30,056 bases of DNA. Origin: a virus. The notes beneath the pieces were generated by a model that saw only the letters and a list, made by a program, of their open reading frames with translations, had not been told where the DNA came from and searched no databases. The translations under genes were made by a program, and so were the position numbers. The stretch is from positions 1 to 30,056 of IMG/VR virus record IMGVR_UViG_3300008629_000021, one strand, 5' to 3'. Positions 8,070-15,853 of this stretch are shown one piece after another (within the stretch, counting starts at the first letter, position 1; each line of letters opens with the position of its first letter).

Positions 8070-10184
8070 ATGGCCTCAGAAACAAAAAAGCGTTTTGAGC
8101 AATATCGTGAAAATGAAGGGTTAAGGCAAGAGGCCAAGCAACTCTTTAACCAGGCTATGAGCAAGGAAAAATATGACCTTGCAAAGCGTTATTTGGAATT
8201 CATTGAGAATGACATGGCTTATGAGTACCAAGAATTGCCATTTAACTCACAATATGTAAACCTCCTTAAAGAGAATTACGAGGGCGAGAAAGGAAAGCCA
8301 TTTGAGGGTGATATTAGAGAGTTAATCGAGAAAGATTTTGGTAATTGGAACTTTGTTGAGAGTAATTTGACCTTTGGTGCTGGCAAGGAAACACTAGACT
8401 ATTACACAAACAAGTCTGACGAAGAAAAAGAGAACGCCCTTCAGAGATATGAGACTTTTTCAAAAATAAGCCCTTGGGGTTCTGGTTCAAGAGACTTTAT
8501 TAAGTTTACTGGCGATGATGCTTGGGATTTTTTAAACCCCTCACATTGGACTGGGCAAGCGCCCGATGTAATCAAGGGTATGGCAACAGACCCATTCACC
8601 TATTTAACTGGTGGACTTGCCGCCCTTATGAGTAAGAATATGGTTAAGAAAGGAGTAAGTAAAGAACTTGCCCCTAGACTTGCCACTAGCACAACAAGTG
8701 CTGGTTACACAGCAGCAGCAGATGCAGAAAGACAGGTTATGAAACAAGCAATGGGTTCTGATGAGGAATTTTCTCCATCACAAACAATGACTTCGGCAGC
8801 AATAGGATTTGTTGCACCCAGAGTGTTAGAGCCATTTGGAACTGTTACAGGAAAGATGATGAGGGGGGTCACGCATCCAGGACAAACAATAGGTACTATT
8901 ACAAAAACCCTCGCCTCAAGCAAGGGCAAGGAGGCCGCACAAAGGGGAGTAGCACAAGAAGTTGCAGAACAACTAGCAAAACATGGTGATGACTTTTCCT
9001 CAAGTTCACTCAAATTGCATGAATCAATTAAAGGGATTTTTAACTCGGTAGAGCAAACATTTAAATCTCGGTATGAAAAATTAAAAGCAGCACCAATAAA
9101 AACAGAATCCATACTTGGTTTCTACAATAAGTGGTTAGATGTTTCTCAAATAGTACGAAATGGTCAAAAATTACCAGGACTACCCATACCGTCTTCTGTA
9201 GACAGGGTAATAGCCAAGCTTGAGGCTGGACAAATAACACCAATCATAGCAGCAAGAGAAATTAGAGAGGCTATCAACCTTGCCAGAGGTGATGCGGTAA
9301 AAAGTAAGAATGGATATGCAAAATCAGACGTTCCTCAATTAAAGCAGTTCCATAAAACCCTAACCAACATAATCAACAAAGCCACAAAAAAAGCATCCAG
9401 AGAAGATACAACCAAACTTGACAAACAATACTCGGCTTTTAAGTCTATTCCTAGTGGTAAATATGGAAAGTTATTGTTTCAAGCATCTCAAGATCAAGAG
9501 GCTGCTGGTAGGTTGGTTCAATCAATGCTTAAAAAAGATTTTAACTGGAACGCTTGGAATACAACCATAAATCATATCAAGAAACTAGAAGCTACCACTG
9601 GCTTGCCTCAAGGATCATCAAATGTAATAAAGATGATTCAAGCAACCGTTTCCCCAGCACTAATGTCTAACGATGGAAGGTTGTTGGCACAAATGGTCAA
9701 AACAAAAACAGGATTAAACACACTAAAAGGTATGTTTCCAAACCTATCAAAACAGTGGGACAATATCGCTGAAGTTAGCAAAAAACTAGGCAATTTTGAG
9801 TCCTCTGCTAGTGTTGTTGCTAATATGTCAATTGCACGACTAGGTGGTTATGCTGGCGCATCACTTGGTGGTGATGTTGCTGGACAGAGTGTTGGTGCTG
9901 TTGGTGGTTTGAGCTTGTTTAATAGATTGATGGACAGTAAGTTCTTTAGAAGCGCCATGGTACACGCCTATAAAAGACAGGGTGGCAGACTAACCACAGC
10001 AACAAGAAATTGGATGAGGAAACAAGGCTTATCAATTAAGGAAATTAACATTGTCCAGGACACTATGTGGGGCATGACAGCCACTGGCTTTGCCATTAAA
10101 GGCGAGGATATGTTATCTGATACAGGTAATATGGCTAGAGATAAATTAAACAACCTAAAAGCAGGTTTTAACTTTGGTGATTAA
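8070..10184 (+). CDS. Large internal virion / DNA ejection protein candidate
   Basis: 704 residues, the largest protein in the window. It is mainly helical with weakly hydrophobic Gly/Ala-rich stretches at about 168-185 (FTYLTGGLAALMSKNM), near 240 (SAAIGFVAPRVLEPFG) and about 605-640 (GGYAGASLGGDVAGQSVGAVGG). Such amphipathic segments are common in ejection proteins that insert into the host envelope (P22 gp16/gp20, T7 gp15/gp16). No enzymatic motif is seen; the lytic activity seems to be in the separate next gene. The stop overlaps that gene as TAATG. The role is inferred from size, composition and place. Confidence 0.65.
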   Translation: MASETKKRFEQYRENEGLRQEAKQLFNQAMSKEKYDLAKRYLEFIENDMAYEYQELPFNSQYVNLLKENYEGEKGKPFEGDIRELIEKDFGNWNFVESNLTFGAGKETLDYYTNKSDEEKENALQRYETFSKISPWGSGSRDFIKFTGDDAWDFLNPSHWTGQAPDVIKGMATDPFTYLTGGLAALMSKNMVKKGVSKELAPRLATSTTSAGYTAAADAERQVMKQAMGSDEEFSPSQTMTSAAIGFVAPRVLEPFGTVTGKMMRGVTHPGQTIGTITKTLASSKGKEAAQRGVAQEVAEQLAKHGDDFSSSSLKLHESIKGIFNSVEQTFKSRYEKLKAAPIKTESILGFYNKWLDVSQIVRNGQKLPGLPIPSSVDRVIAKLEAGQITPIIAAREIREAINLARGDAVKSKNGYAKSDVPQLKQFHKTLTNIINKATKKASREDTTKLDKQYSAFKSIPSGKYGKLLFQASQDQEAAGRLVQSMLKKDFNWNAWNTTINHIKKLEATTGLPQGSSNVIKMIQATVSPALMSNDGRLLAQMVKTKTGLNTLKGMFPNLSKQWDNIAEVSKKLGNFESSASVVANMSIARLGGYAGASLGGDVAGQSVGAVGGLSLFNRLMDSKFFRSAMVHAYKRQGGRLTTATRNWMRKQGLSIKEINIVQDTMWGMTATGFAIKGEDMLSDTGNMARDKLNNLKAGFNFGD

Positions 10185-10687
10185 TGAAATCTGAAGGACT
10201 ATTATCAGGTGGCCTAGACACCTTTAAAAAAGGCATAGCCTTCGTAGAGAGCAGTAATGGGGTTAATCTGTTTAATCCTAATTCAAGTGCTACAGGGATG
10301 TTTCAGATACTCTATAACGATGTAGATGATAACTATGCTAAAGGTTTAAGCAGAGAAGAATTTGCCCTTAATCAGAAGTTACAAGATGAGATTATAGCCA
10401 AGAGGTTTAATGGTAAAGGTGGGTTCTCAGACCCTAATGAGATGAACATTGTCTCTTATGTTAAACGCTTAAAGAAAGAATACAAAGACCCTATTGGGGC
10501 AAAAGGTTACACAGACCAAGACTTGGCTGCCCTTAACTGGTATCTAGGCAAACAAGGTACTCGTAAATACCTTGGTTATGTGATTAGAGATGGTAGACCT
10601 CTACTTGAGGTATTCCCCCATTTAGACGGTAAGATTAACAAGACCCCTGATGATTATATTAGGGCATTTAGAATAGGCGCAAGTTAA
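10184..10687 (+). CDS. Lytic transglycosylase-like muralytic protein
   Basis: 167 residues. FKKGIAFVESSNGVN (Glu22 in an ESS motif) followed by ATGMFQI at about 36-42 matches the catalytic core of SLT/goose-lysozyme-type transglycosylases, where Glu is the acid/base and the GxFQI motif lines the cleft. The later part has the Tyr-rich LNWYLGKQG pattern often seen in this fold. There is no signal peptide. In podoviruses such an enzyme is often carried in the virion to open the peptidoglycan during entry. Its place directly after the ejection-like proteins favours that over a lysis endolysin, though lysis use is possible. Confidence 0.75.
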   Translation: MKSEGLLSGGLDTFKKGIAFVESSNGVNLFNPNSSATGMFQILYNDVDDNYAKGLSREEFALNQKLQDEIIAKRFNGKGGFSDPNEMNIVSYVKRLKKEYKDPIGAKGYTDQDLAALNWYLGKQGTRKYLGYVIRDGRPLLEVFPHLDGKINKTPDDYIRAFRIGAS

Positions 10688-10688
10688 T

Positions 10689-11288
10689 ATGCACGAAAGA
10701 TCAGAAACTATCCAAAACAAGAACGGCAAATGGGTTAATGTCTATGGCAAGGGTTTGCTTAAACAAGGCAAGGTCTTACCTATCCTCTACCCTTGGTTCG
10801 AGCAAGAAGAATACGATACAGAGAAACAAGCTGTTGCTGCTGCCAAGCAGAGAAGTGACCTATACAAAGAGGACGAACCAGAGAAGCCTGTAGGCACTAG
10901 AACAAAGCCTGTAGATGATGATGCACCCAAAAAGATGAGGAACACAGAAGAAAAAGGTATGTTCTCATCTGGCAATAAGATTATTGATGTTTTTGCTTTA
11001 GATAATAAAGTAAGAGAGCAATTATCTAAAAAGAAAAAATACGAAAGGAATCCAAACAAACCTACAGGACACCCTTCTGAGATTGTAGAAGAAAAGCAAG
11101 AAGTTAAGCCAGGATATAAACTAGCTAAAGGTGGTGGTTTCTGGTCTGTTGATACCAAGAGTCCTCATTGGCAAACAGAGAAAGGTTATAAAGAGGCTGT
11201 TAAGTTATATGGTTATAAGCCAGCTTGGGTTAACAAACCAAAAGAGAAAGAGGAATTTGTTAATCTCAAGAAACGACCTAGCCTTTAA
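10689..11288 (+). CDS. Hypothetical hydrophilic protein at end of the virion operon
   Basis: 199 residues, one base after the transglycosylase stop. The first 55 residues form a compact domain (ENGKWVNVYGKG-type start, WFEQEEYDTEKQAVAAAKQRS). Next comes a Lys/Glu/Pro-rich low-complexity linker and a C-terminal part with KGGGFWSVDTKSPHWQT and repeated KxYGYKPAWVNKPKE. No membrane segment or catalytic motif. It is the last rightward gene before the convergent replication operon and overlaps its last gene tail to tail by 11 bases. Virion association is a guess from operon membership. Confidence 0.65.
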   Translation: MHERSETIQNKNGKWVNVYGKGLLKQGKVLPILYPWFEQEEYDTEKQAVAAAKQRSDLYKEDEPEKPVGTRTKPVDDDAPKKMRNTEEKGMFSSGNKIIDVFALDNKVREQLSKKKKYERNPNKPTGHPSEIVEEKQEVKPGYKLAKGGGFWSVDTKSPHWQTEKGYKEAVKLYGYKPAWVNKPKEKEEFVNLKKRPSL

Positions 11289-11646
11289 ACATAACTAGGT
11301 TGTAATCCTCACCCCTTGGAAGTTTCACACCTAATTCATCTGCAAGAGTCTCAATCTCTCTAAGATAATCTACAAACTCAACCATTGTTAGTTCTTTGGT
11401 TGACCCCCCATCTAGGAAAGTGTTTTTAAGAAGCCTATGGGTTTCCTCTTTACTATTACCTAAAAACTCCCCAATCAAATCCCTCCATTTAAAGTACAAC
11501 CTAGATTGTGCTTCTGATCTTAATGGCTTGCCCCTACTTATGTGAATGGTAGCTACGTTATCGTTTGGATTTGCATTAAAGTGTTCTGTAATTAAAGATA
11601 TGCAAGCATCTTGCTTGGGTTTGTCTCTGTAAAGAATCTTATGCAC
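11278..11646 (-). CDS. ninB: NinB-like recombination protein
   Basis: 122 residues. The core SRGKPLRSEAQSRLYFKWRDLIGEFLG, then KELTMVEFVDYLREIETLADELGVKLP, matches the pattern of lambda NinB (Orf), a single-strand DNA-binding recombination mediator acting with annealing proteins. The match is by motif spacing (RSxxQxRLYFKW and the EFxxYLxxIE helix), so the name is tentative. It is slightly shorter than lambda NinB. It ends the leftward replication/recombination operon and overlaps its neighbour by 8 bases. A Sak3-type annealing protein elsewhere in the phage is a sensible partner. Confidence 0.7.
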   Translation of the reverse strand: MHKILYRDKPKQDACISLITEHFNANPNDNVATIHISRGKPLRSEAQSRLYFKWRDLIGEFLGNSKEETHRLLKNTFLDGGSTKELTMVEFVDYLREIETLADELGVKLPRGEDYNLVMFKG

Positions 11647-12019
11647 TACCCCACTCCTTGTTTATATCCTTTTGAGTCTCAGAGTTATAGTCATCTAACA
11701 TAGAGTCTATGCTTACCTTCTTAGGCACAAGTTCAACATCTGTGAACATATCGTCTATTTTCTCATTGTACTTCGCGTGTTGCTTCGCAACCTCAACCAA
11801 GTCTTTGTCTAGAAATATACCTCCGTGTCTACATACTTTTTCAAACTCGGTGAATAATCTGTCGAACTTACGTTGGTATAGGTACTCCAGTCCAATCAAT
11901 ATGTTGGACATCTCATCCTCACTCATAGGCTCGTCTGAGTCTAGGTGTTCTTCATAGACCAACTTAATATCACTGGTTATCTGCCAGCAATCCATAATTC
12001 TTTCTTCTAGTCTAAACAT
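11639..12019 (-). CDS. Hypothetical protein in replication operon
   Basis: 126 residues from ATG 12019. GGAG at 12029-12026 with a 6-base spacer fixes this start; the longer TTG reading at 12031 would use the ribosome site itself as codons. The ATG overlaps the preceding mini-gene as TAATG. The protein is acidic and helical (DEPMSEDEMSNILIGLEYLYQRKFDRLFTEFE) with no recognised motif. Positioned between replication genes and the NinB-like gene. Confidence 0.75.
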   Translation of the reverse strand: MFRLEERIMDCWQITSDIKLVYEEHLDSDEPMSEDEMSNILIGLEYLYQRKFDRLFTEFEKVCRHGGIFLDKDLVEVAKQHAKYNEKIDDMFTDVELVPKKVSIDSMLDDYNSETQKDINKEWGSA

Positions 12020-12162
12020 TATTTTCTCCAATCACTTTTCCAGAAGGGTCGCTTCTCTTTAGCCTTCCTTTTCTTCTTATCAGCTTCCTCTCTACGCTTG
12101 ATGTCGGCAGGGTTTTCACCGCCCTGCCTTATACGCCCACTAATGAGGTCTAGCTTACTCAT
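12019..12162 (-). CDS. Mini-protein of 47 residues, strongly basic C-terminus
   Basis: A 47-codon gene from ATG 12162. Start and stop both overlap neighbours (ATGA with the upstream gene, TAATG with the downstream gene), so it fills the space exactly and is almost certainly translated. The N-terminus is MSKLDLISGRIRQGGENPAD and the rest is packed with Lys and Arg, ending RPFWKSDWRK. Such basic tails often bind nucleic acid. The pattern SGRIRQGGENPAD also recalls short phage proteins of unknown role. No function can be named. Confidence 0.7.
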   Translation of the reverse strand: MSKLDLISGRIRQGGENPADIKRREEADKKKRKAKEKRPFWKSDWRK

Positions 12163-12404
12163 ACACCCCTCAAAGATTTTTCCCTAGCACCAAGTTTCTT
12201 CATCTTCTTGAGAAACTCTCCTCGGGATAAATATTTAAACCTTGGATCACCCTTTCTCATCTTATTCAACTCAAACAAAGCTAGAAAAGACTCACTGTTT
12301 AGGATTATGTCAACCATCTCCCCCACATCAGTATCCATGCTCTCTTTCCTTAGATAGTTAAGACACCAATGTGGATTCTTGCTTCTTATTATTTTTTCTT
12401 TCAT
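12159..12404 (-). CDS. Hypothetical 81-residue basic protein
   Basis: ATG 12404 overlaps the stop of the upstream 24-residue gene (ATGA) and its own stop overlaps the next start (ATGA). It is Lys/Arg-rich at both ends with a helical middle (GEMVDIILNSESFLALFELNKMRKG). No motif is recognised. Likely an accessory protein of the replication operon. Confidence 0.65.
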   Translation of the reverse strand: MKEKIIRSKNPHWCLNYLRKESMDTDVGEMVDIILNSESFLALFELNKMRKGDPRFKYLSRGEFLKKMKKLGAREKSLRGV

Positions 12405-12475
12405 CTTTTGACCAATAAAATAATGACACCTATCGCTATAATAATTGTTGCTAGATTGTGAATAATTGCTGCCAT
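12401..12475 (-). CDS. 24-residue single-pass membrane micro-protein
   Basis: ATG 12475 overlaps the stop of the 58-residue gene (TAATG), and the TGA overlaps the start of the next gene (ATGA). The product is nearly all hydrophobic helix (HNLATIIIAIGVIILLVKR), with two basic residues at the end, as expected for a one-pass membrane peptide. Translational coupling on both sides makes it credible despite its size. Function unknown; possible roles are a membrane-acting regulator, an exclusion peptide, or a cryptic holin or antiholin. Confidence 0.6.
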   Translation of the reverse strand: MAAIIHNLATIIIAIGVIILLVKR

Positions 12476-12651
12476 TACAACCCTAGCCAGTTACCAATCA
12501 CCAAGACCACTACTAAGCCTACAAACACAACCAGGCTTTTCTTGCTCTTTAGTAGATTCTTAAGTTCTTCCATACTATCTCCTTTTATTGTTGTCGCTTG
12601 TTGTTCAACTGCGTCAGCGACTTTCCACAGTTTCTTTGTTAGATTACTCAT
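12475..12651 (-). CDS. 58-residue membrane-anchored small protein
   Basis: ATG 12651 overlaps the stop of the YbcO-like gene (ATGA). The first 40 residues are helical and charged (LTKKLWKVADAVEQQA...). A C-terminal hydrophobic helix (KSLVVFVGLVVVLVIGNWLGL) ends the protein, so it is probably a tail-anchored membrane protein. An internal ATG at residue 27 with AAAGGAGATAGT upstream (strong ribosome site) could also give a 32-residue form made mostly of the membrane helix, a dual-start arrangement typical of holin/antiholin pairs. It directly precedes a second membrane peptide. Confidence 0.65.
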   Translation of the reverse strand: MSNLTKKLWKVADAVEQQATTIKGDSMEELKNLLKSKKSLVVFVGLVVVLVIGNWLGL

Positions 12652-12953
12652 GCTTTCAACACCCCTTCTTTAGCCATTAATCTCATATAAGAAACCGTCC
12701 CTCTTAGGTGGGAAAGTTCCATCCATTCTCTTTCTAAAGGTGGGTCTGCTTGGGTTCTACCATCTACCAGGTTGTGACAGTTAAAACAAGCTGGGCAGCC
12801 GAAGTCGACATCCCCTACCCTGTTTTTCATACCCATTGCTGATATAGGTAAATGAGCAAATACAGTGGTCTCATTTTGACCCCCAGATAAGCAGTTTTGA
12901 TCTAGGCGTAAATAGCAAGGTTTTCCCCTCGCAAGTTCTGTCATTTTTGACAT
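12648..12953 (-). CDS. YbcO/DUF1364-like HNH-type nuclease
   Basis: 101 residues with a zinc/HNH-like arrangement: C13 and C21 in the first knuckle, an AHLP histidine at 34, then CPACFNCHNLVDGR (C53, C56, C59, H60, D64, R66). This order matches DUF1364 proteins such as E. coli prophage YbcO, predicted nucleases found in the nin-like part of lambdoid operons. Metal ligands look complete. Overlaps neighbours as ATGA on the downstream side. DNA processing during replication or recombination is the likely role, not demonstrated. Confidence 0.75.
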   Translation of the reverse strand: MSKMTELARGKPCYLRLDQNCLSGGQNETTVFAHLPISAMGMKNRVGDVDFGCPACFNCHNLVDGRTQADPPLEREWMELSHLRGTVSYMRLMAKEGVLKA

Positions 12954-13252
12954 TATTCTGACCCCTTTTTTAGTTTTCTTAACTTACCCTCTAATAACAC
13001 ATCAATCTCCTTGCATAATGCCTTCACAGATTGGCTAGAATGTTGCTTAAAGGGGAGGTATTCACTTAGGTCTACCTCACCCCTAGCTATGGCATCTTTT
13101 CGCAGTCGGTTGACTATAGATAAAGTCATATGTTCTAACTTTCCGTAATAGCTAAGACCACGATTATCGCCCTTCTCTTTGTCGTGCAAAATCCAGTTAT
13201 ATTTATCTACACCAACTGAGAATCTATCATCGATTTTTAAGTATTTACTCAC
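12953..13252 (-). CDS. Hypothetical 99-residue protein
   Basis: GTG start at 13252, overlapping the end of a short upstream reading frame. The N-terminal half (FSVGVDKYNWILHDKEKGDNRGLSYYGKLEHM) has the beta-hairpin pattern of small phage proteins of the DUF5405 type, a weak resemblance. The C-terminal half is a basic helix. The stop shares a base with the start of the YbcO-like gene. No function assigned. Confidence 0.65.
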   Translation of the reverse strand: MSKYLKIDDRFSVGVDKYNWILHDKEKGDNRGLSYYGKLEHMTLSIVNRLRKDAIARGEVDLSEYLPFKQHSSQSVKALCKEIDVLLEGKLRKLKKGSE

Positions 13253-13373
13253 TACATTTTCTACCTAGGTTTAAATTGGGTTTAGAATATGCTTCATAAT
13301 GTGGCCTTAGAGTGTCATATAATCTACTACAGCGACTTTTATTAAAATTTGATACTCTGAGTTGCCTAAACAT
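13245..13373 (-). CDS. Possible 42-residue basic mini-protein
   Basis: ATG 13373 to TAA 13245 fills most of the gap between the helicase and the 99-residue gene and overlaps the GTG start of the latter by 8 bases, in the style of other coupled genes here. The product is basic and aromatic (MFRQLRVSNFNKSRCSRLYD). The ribosome site is weak (AAGGG about 10 bases upstream), so this call is tentative. An unrelated 12-codon frame precedes it. Confidence 0.4.
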   Translation of the reverse strand: MFRQLRVSNFNKSRCSRLYDTLRPHYEAYSKPNLNLGRKCSE

Positions 13374-13407
13374 TTTTAATAGCCCTTAATCGCTTATTAT
13401 TCATTTT

Positions 13408-14631
13408 TCATAAATCACTAAATCTTGAGTATTCACCCTCGAATTTCACATCAACCCAAGAGGTCATACCCATTCTGTTTTTAGCCACTATTAGGTTGGC
13501 TATACCTTTGTTGTCCATACTTTCTTTGTTGTAGTATTCGTCTCTATAAACAAAGAGAATTACATCGGCATCTTGCTCAATCTCACCAGAGGCTCTTAGG
13601 TCAGACATTAAGGGGTGTTTGTTCTCTCTCTGCTCTACCGCCCTACTCAACTGAGATAGGAGAATAATGGGTATTTCTAGTTCTTTGGATAACGACTTTA
13701 ACTCTCTGGTTATTGTTCCAAGTTCAGATATTTCTCTGCCTTTGTCGTATTTCATTAGTTGCAGATAATCAATCACCACAAAGTCAAGACCCTTGGAGTT
13801 CTTGGCAGCACGACACTTACTAATAATGTCCTGGACTGTTAAGCCACCTTTATCAACAATGTTGAGTTTCTTATCACCAATGGCAGATAAACCCTTCATA
13901 TAGGTTTCATACTCTTTTTCTGAGAGTGACTGCCTATCGAGTTTAGTCATGTGGGTTTTGGTCGCAGAGCAAGCCATCTTCATAGCTAATTGAACTTGGC
14001 TCATCTCCAAGGAGAAGAACAGGACGTTTTTATCATCAGCAATATTAGAAGTAATATTGAGAGCAAGTGTTGACTTACCCATCGATGGCCTACCCGCAAG
14101 GACTGTAAGCGAACCAGGTCTGAATCCATTGATCAAACCATCTAACGCATAAAAACCAGAAGCAATACCTGTTCCGTTCTTACTTACATCCTCCATATAA
14201 TCAACCGTCTTACCAACGATTGAATTCATTGATGTTTCATCTTTATTCTCAAGTTCTTCTTGGAGAAGTGAGACCTCTCTCTTAACTTCCTCAGAATTTT
14301 CAAAGGTGATAGATTTTTTTCTAGCCTCAATCTGTTCTTTTAAAGATTTGGATCGTATGTGATTGGCATAGACTGCCACATTATTAACAGATGGCGTGTT
14401 GTCTGCTATCATTGCTAGATAATCAAAGTTAATACCCTTACCTTTTGTGTGGTTTTTAACTGTGATAATATCAATCTTCTCATCATCATGGTGCATCGCC
14501 AGGATGGTGTCATAGACATAACCAAGGTGTTCATTAGAGAAGTCCTTTGATGTTAGGCCAGTTGACAACACCTTATCAACAACAGGTGCTACCATTAAAC
14601 TACCAACGACACTTTCTTCACTTTCAATCAT
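13408..14631 (-). CDS. dnaB: Replicative DNA helicase, DnaB family
   Basis: 407 residues. The N-terminal DnaB domain starts ESEESVVGSLMVAPVVDKVL, and a central linker helix precedes the RecA-like domain. Walker A is GRPSMGKST (180-188), Walker B is FVVIDYLQL (about 284-292), and H4-type motifs LLSQLSRAVEQR and DLRASGEIEQDADVI follow. It is slightly shorter than bacterial DnaB (about 470), as in many phages. The hexamer unwinds the fork and recruits primase; no phage primase gene is seen, so host DnaG is presumably used. Overlaps the initiator gene as ATGA, the classic initiator-helicase pair. Confidence 0.95.
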   Translation of the reverse strand: MIESEESVVGSLMVAPVVDKVLSTGLTSKDFSNEHLGYVYDTILAMHHDDEKIDIITVKNHTKGKGINFDYLAMIADNTPSVNNVAVYANHIRSKSLKEQIEARKKSITFENSEEVKREVSLLQEELENKDETSMNSIVGKTVDYMEDVSKNGTGIASGFYALDGLINGFRPGSLTVLAGRPSMGKSTLALNITSNIADDKNVLFFSLEMSQVQLAMKMACSATKTHMTKLDRQSLSEKEYETYMKGLSAIGDKKLNIVDKGGLTVQDIISKCRAAKNSKGLDFVVIDYLQLMKYDKGREISELGTITRELKSLSKELEIPIILLSQLSRAVEQRENKHPLMSDLRASGEIEQDADVILFVYRDEYYNKESMDNKGIANLIVAKNRMGMTSWVDVKFEGEYSRFSDL

Positions 14632-15335
14632 ATTGCCTCCGCATTGAATTTTTCTCCGTATGGGTTTTTAGATTGTGGTTGGGATTCACCCATCTCCCAA
14701 AGACGGTTGTTAATAAACTTTGCTAACATTGGAACGTATTTCTTTTCAGAAGCACCAAGCCAATCTAATGTTGGATTGATCATCACTAGGATGTCTAATA
14801 CTTCTTCCCAATCTTTGTGTTTTTTAATAAGGTTTTCTAACTCAGTATCTAACCCTCTTTTCTTTCCTGGGTATTTGAGTCTGAATGTGTCGAATTTGGA
14901 TTTGTTTTCAGGGGATATATTGAATATATTCTTACTATTGAATCTATTATTATTAATACGTGTGGATTTTCCCTTCTTGGGGTTTTCCCTTCTAGGGGAA
15001 TCCCCGTTTTGGTGTTCTGAAGCCATATCAGGGTTTTCCTGTTTAGGCTCTACATAAGCCTTTAGGGTGTAAATCCCACTTCCATCAGTTTGCTTTTCAT
15101 ACGTCAACCAACCACTTTTGCGTAACTCTTGTAAACCTGAACGAATAGAATCCTCACCATCCTTCATTTGTTTAGCCATTGATCTGATTGTAAAGTTCCA
15201 ATTCTTATTTGCACCAACCCGATAAGCCATGAACAAAAACAACCCTTTAGCTTTGAGAGAAACACCTATATCCATAATCAATTCGTTTGGAGCGATGGTG
15301 TAGTTAACACCCTCTTGTAAGATAATGTTCTTCAT
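14628..15335 (-). CDS. Replication initiator with winged-helix domain (lambda O / DnaD-like organisation)
   Basis: 235 residues. Residues about 8-95 form a winged-helix domain (LSLKAKGLFLFMAYRVG..., SMAKQMKDGEDSIRSGLQELRKSGWLTY). A polar linker (about 95-140) is followed by a helical C-terminal part (DTFRLKYPGKKRGLDTELENLIKK) that resembles helicase-loading parts of phage replication proteins. The gene directly precedes the DnaB-type helicase and overlaps it. The linker coding region carries tandem repeats next to an AT-rich block, as in lambda O, where the origin lies inside the initiator gene. The exact family is not proven. Confidence 0.8.
   Translation of the reverse strand: MKNIILQEGVNYTIAPNELIMDIGVSLKAKGLFLFMAYRVGANKNWNFTIRSMAKQMKDGEDSIRSGLQELRKSGWLTYEKQTDGSGIYTLKAYVEPKQENPDMASEHQNGDSPRRENPKKGKSTRINNNRFNSKNIFNISPENKSKFDTFRLKYPGKKRGLDTELENLIKKHKDWEEVLDILVMINPTLDWLGASEKKYVPMLAKFINNRLWEMGESQPQSKNPYGEKFNAEAI
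14915..15047. other. Candidate replication origin inside the initiator gene
   Basis: An AT-rich block (14915-14960) with TATTGAAT twice (14918, 14936) lies next to tandem 16-base repeats TTTTCCCTTCTNGGGG at 14967-14982 and 14983-14998, differing at one base. A third, degenerate copy is TTTTCCTGTTTAGG at 15033-15046. A short palindrome GGGGAATCCCC (14995-15005) follows the second repeat. Iterons plus an adjacent unwinding element within the linker-coding part of the initiator gene is the lambda ori arrangement. Confidence 0.6.
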
Positions 15336-15736
15336 GCAGACTCTTTTATTGGTGATTGTTGATATTCAATACGCCCATCCAATGACCAAAACTTTCTTGC
15401 TCTGATCATTACCACTTGGCTATCGTTTTCGTAATAACGCCCTTCGCAACTATCAAGAACGGCTTTAATGTAGTTATCAACGTCTGCGTTGTTGTCACAA
15501 TACTTACCGTCTTTTTCTGCTTTTTTCTTCTTTGTCCAGGACTTTGGAATCTGACAATAAAAATCCATCTTGACGTAGATAAGTTCACTGCTCGGAGTAA
15601 GACAGTAGCCATCAAGTAGCTTGCCTAATTGCTCTCTAAATTTAGTATATTTTTTGGGGAAGTAGGTGGAAAACCTAGTTACTCTTGGCCTAGAAGCTGG
15701 AACGGGTGCAATATTGAAAGTTGCCCTGTGTTCCAT
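15332..15736 (-). CDS. rusA: RusA-type Holliday junction resolvase
   Basis: 134 residues. The N-terminus PVPASRPRVTRF and the acidic core ADVDNYIKAVLD (D85, D87, D95) followed by GRYYENDSQV (D105) match RusA, a dimeric endonuclease resolving four-way junctions. The catalytic Asp residues and the basic segment SWTKKKKAEKDGK are present. Length is close to E. coli RusA (120). No clear ribosome site precedes the ATG, and a short upstream frame ends 1 base before it, so coupling is possible. It is the first clear gene of the leftward operon, and overlaps the initiator gene by 4 bases. Confidence 0.92.
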   Translation of the reverse strand: MEHRATFNIAPVPASRPRVTRFSTYFPKKYTKFREQLGKLLDGYCLTPSSELIYVKMDFYCQIPKSWTKKKKAEKDGKYCDNNADVDNYIKAVLDSCEGRYYENDSQVVMIRARKFWSLDGRIEYQQSPIKESA

Positions 15737-15737
15737 C

Positions 15738-15821
15738 TTAGGGTAAGATGGGGTAGTTGTTGCAGCAAGGAATTTCTAAAGGGTGCTGTAAATCTGGGGA
15801 TTTCTTTTTATGTGGGGGCAT
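15738..15821 (-). CDS. Possible leader mini-ORF of 27 codons before rusA
   Basis: ATG 15821 to TAA 15738, ending 1 base before the rusA start. The product begins MPPHKKKSPDL and contains a CC pair. There is no good ribosome site before either gene, so coupled or leader translation is conceivable. Support is only from position. Confidence 0.25.
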   Translation of the reverse strand: MPPHKKKSPDLQHPLEIPCCNNYPILP

Positions 15822-15853
15822 AAATTAAAGGTTTTTTTTGAAACTTGAATTCG

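Noticed and set aside
10787-11158. Leftward frame of 123 codons
   Set aside because: Antisense shadow of the 199-residue gene in a continuous rightward operon.
12458-12673. Rightward frame of 71 codons, Ser/Phe-rich
   Set aside because: Antisense to the two coupled membrane micro-genes; no ribosome site.
14967-15047. CRISPR-like repeats
   Set aside because: The repeats are directly adjacent with no spacers and lie inside a coding gene; iterons fit better.
14644-15057. Rightward frame of 137 codons
   Set aside because: Antisense shadow of the replication initiator, hydrophobic/Ser-rich as expected from the complement of a charged coding strand.
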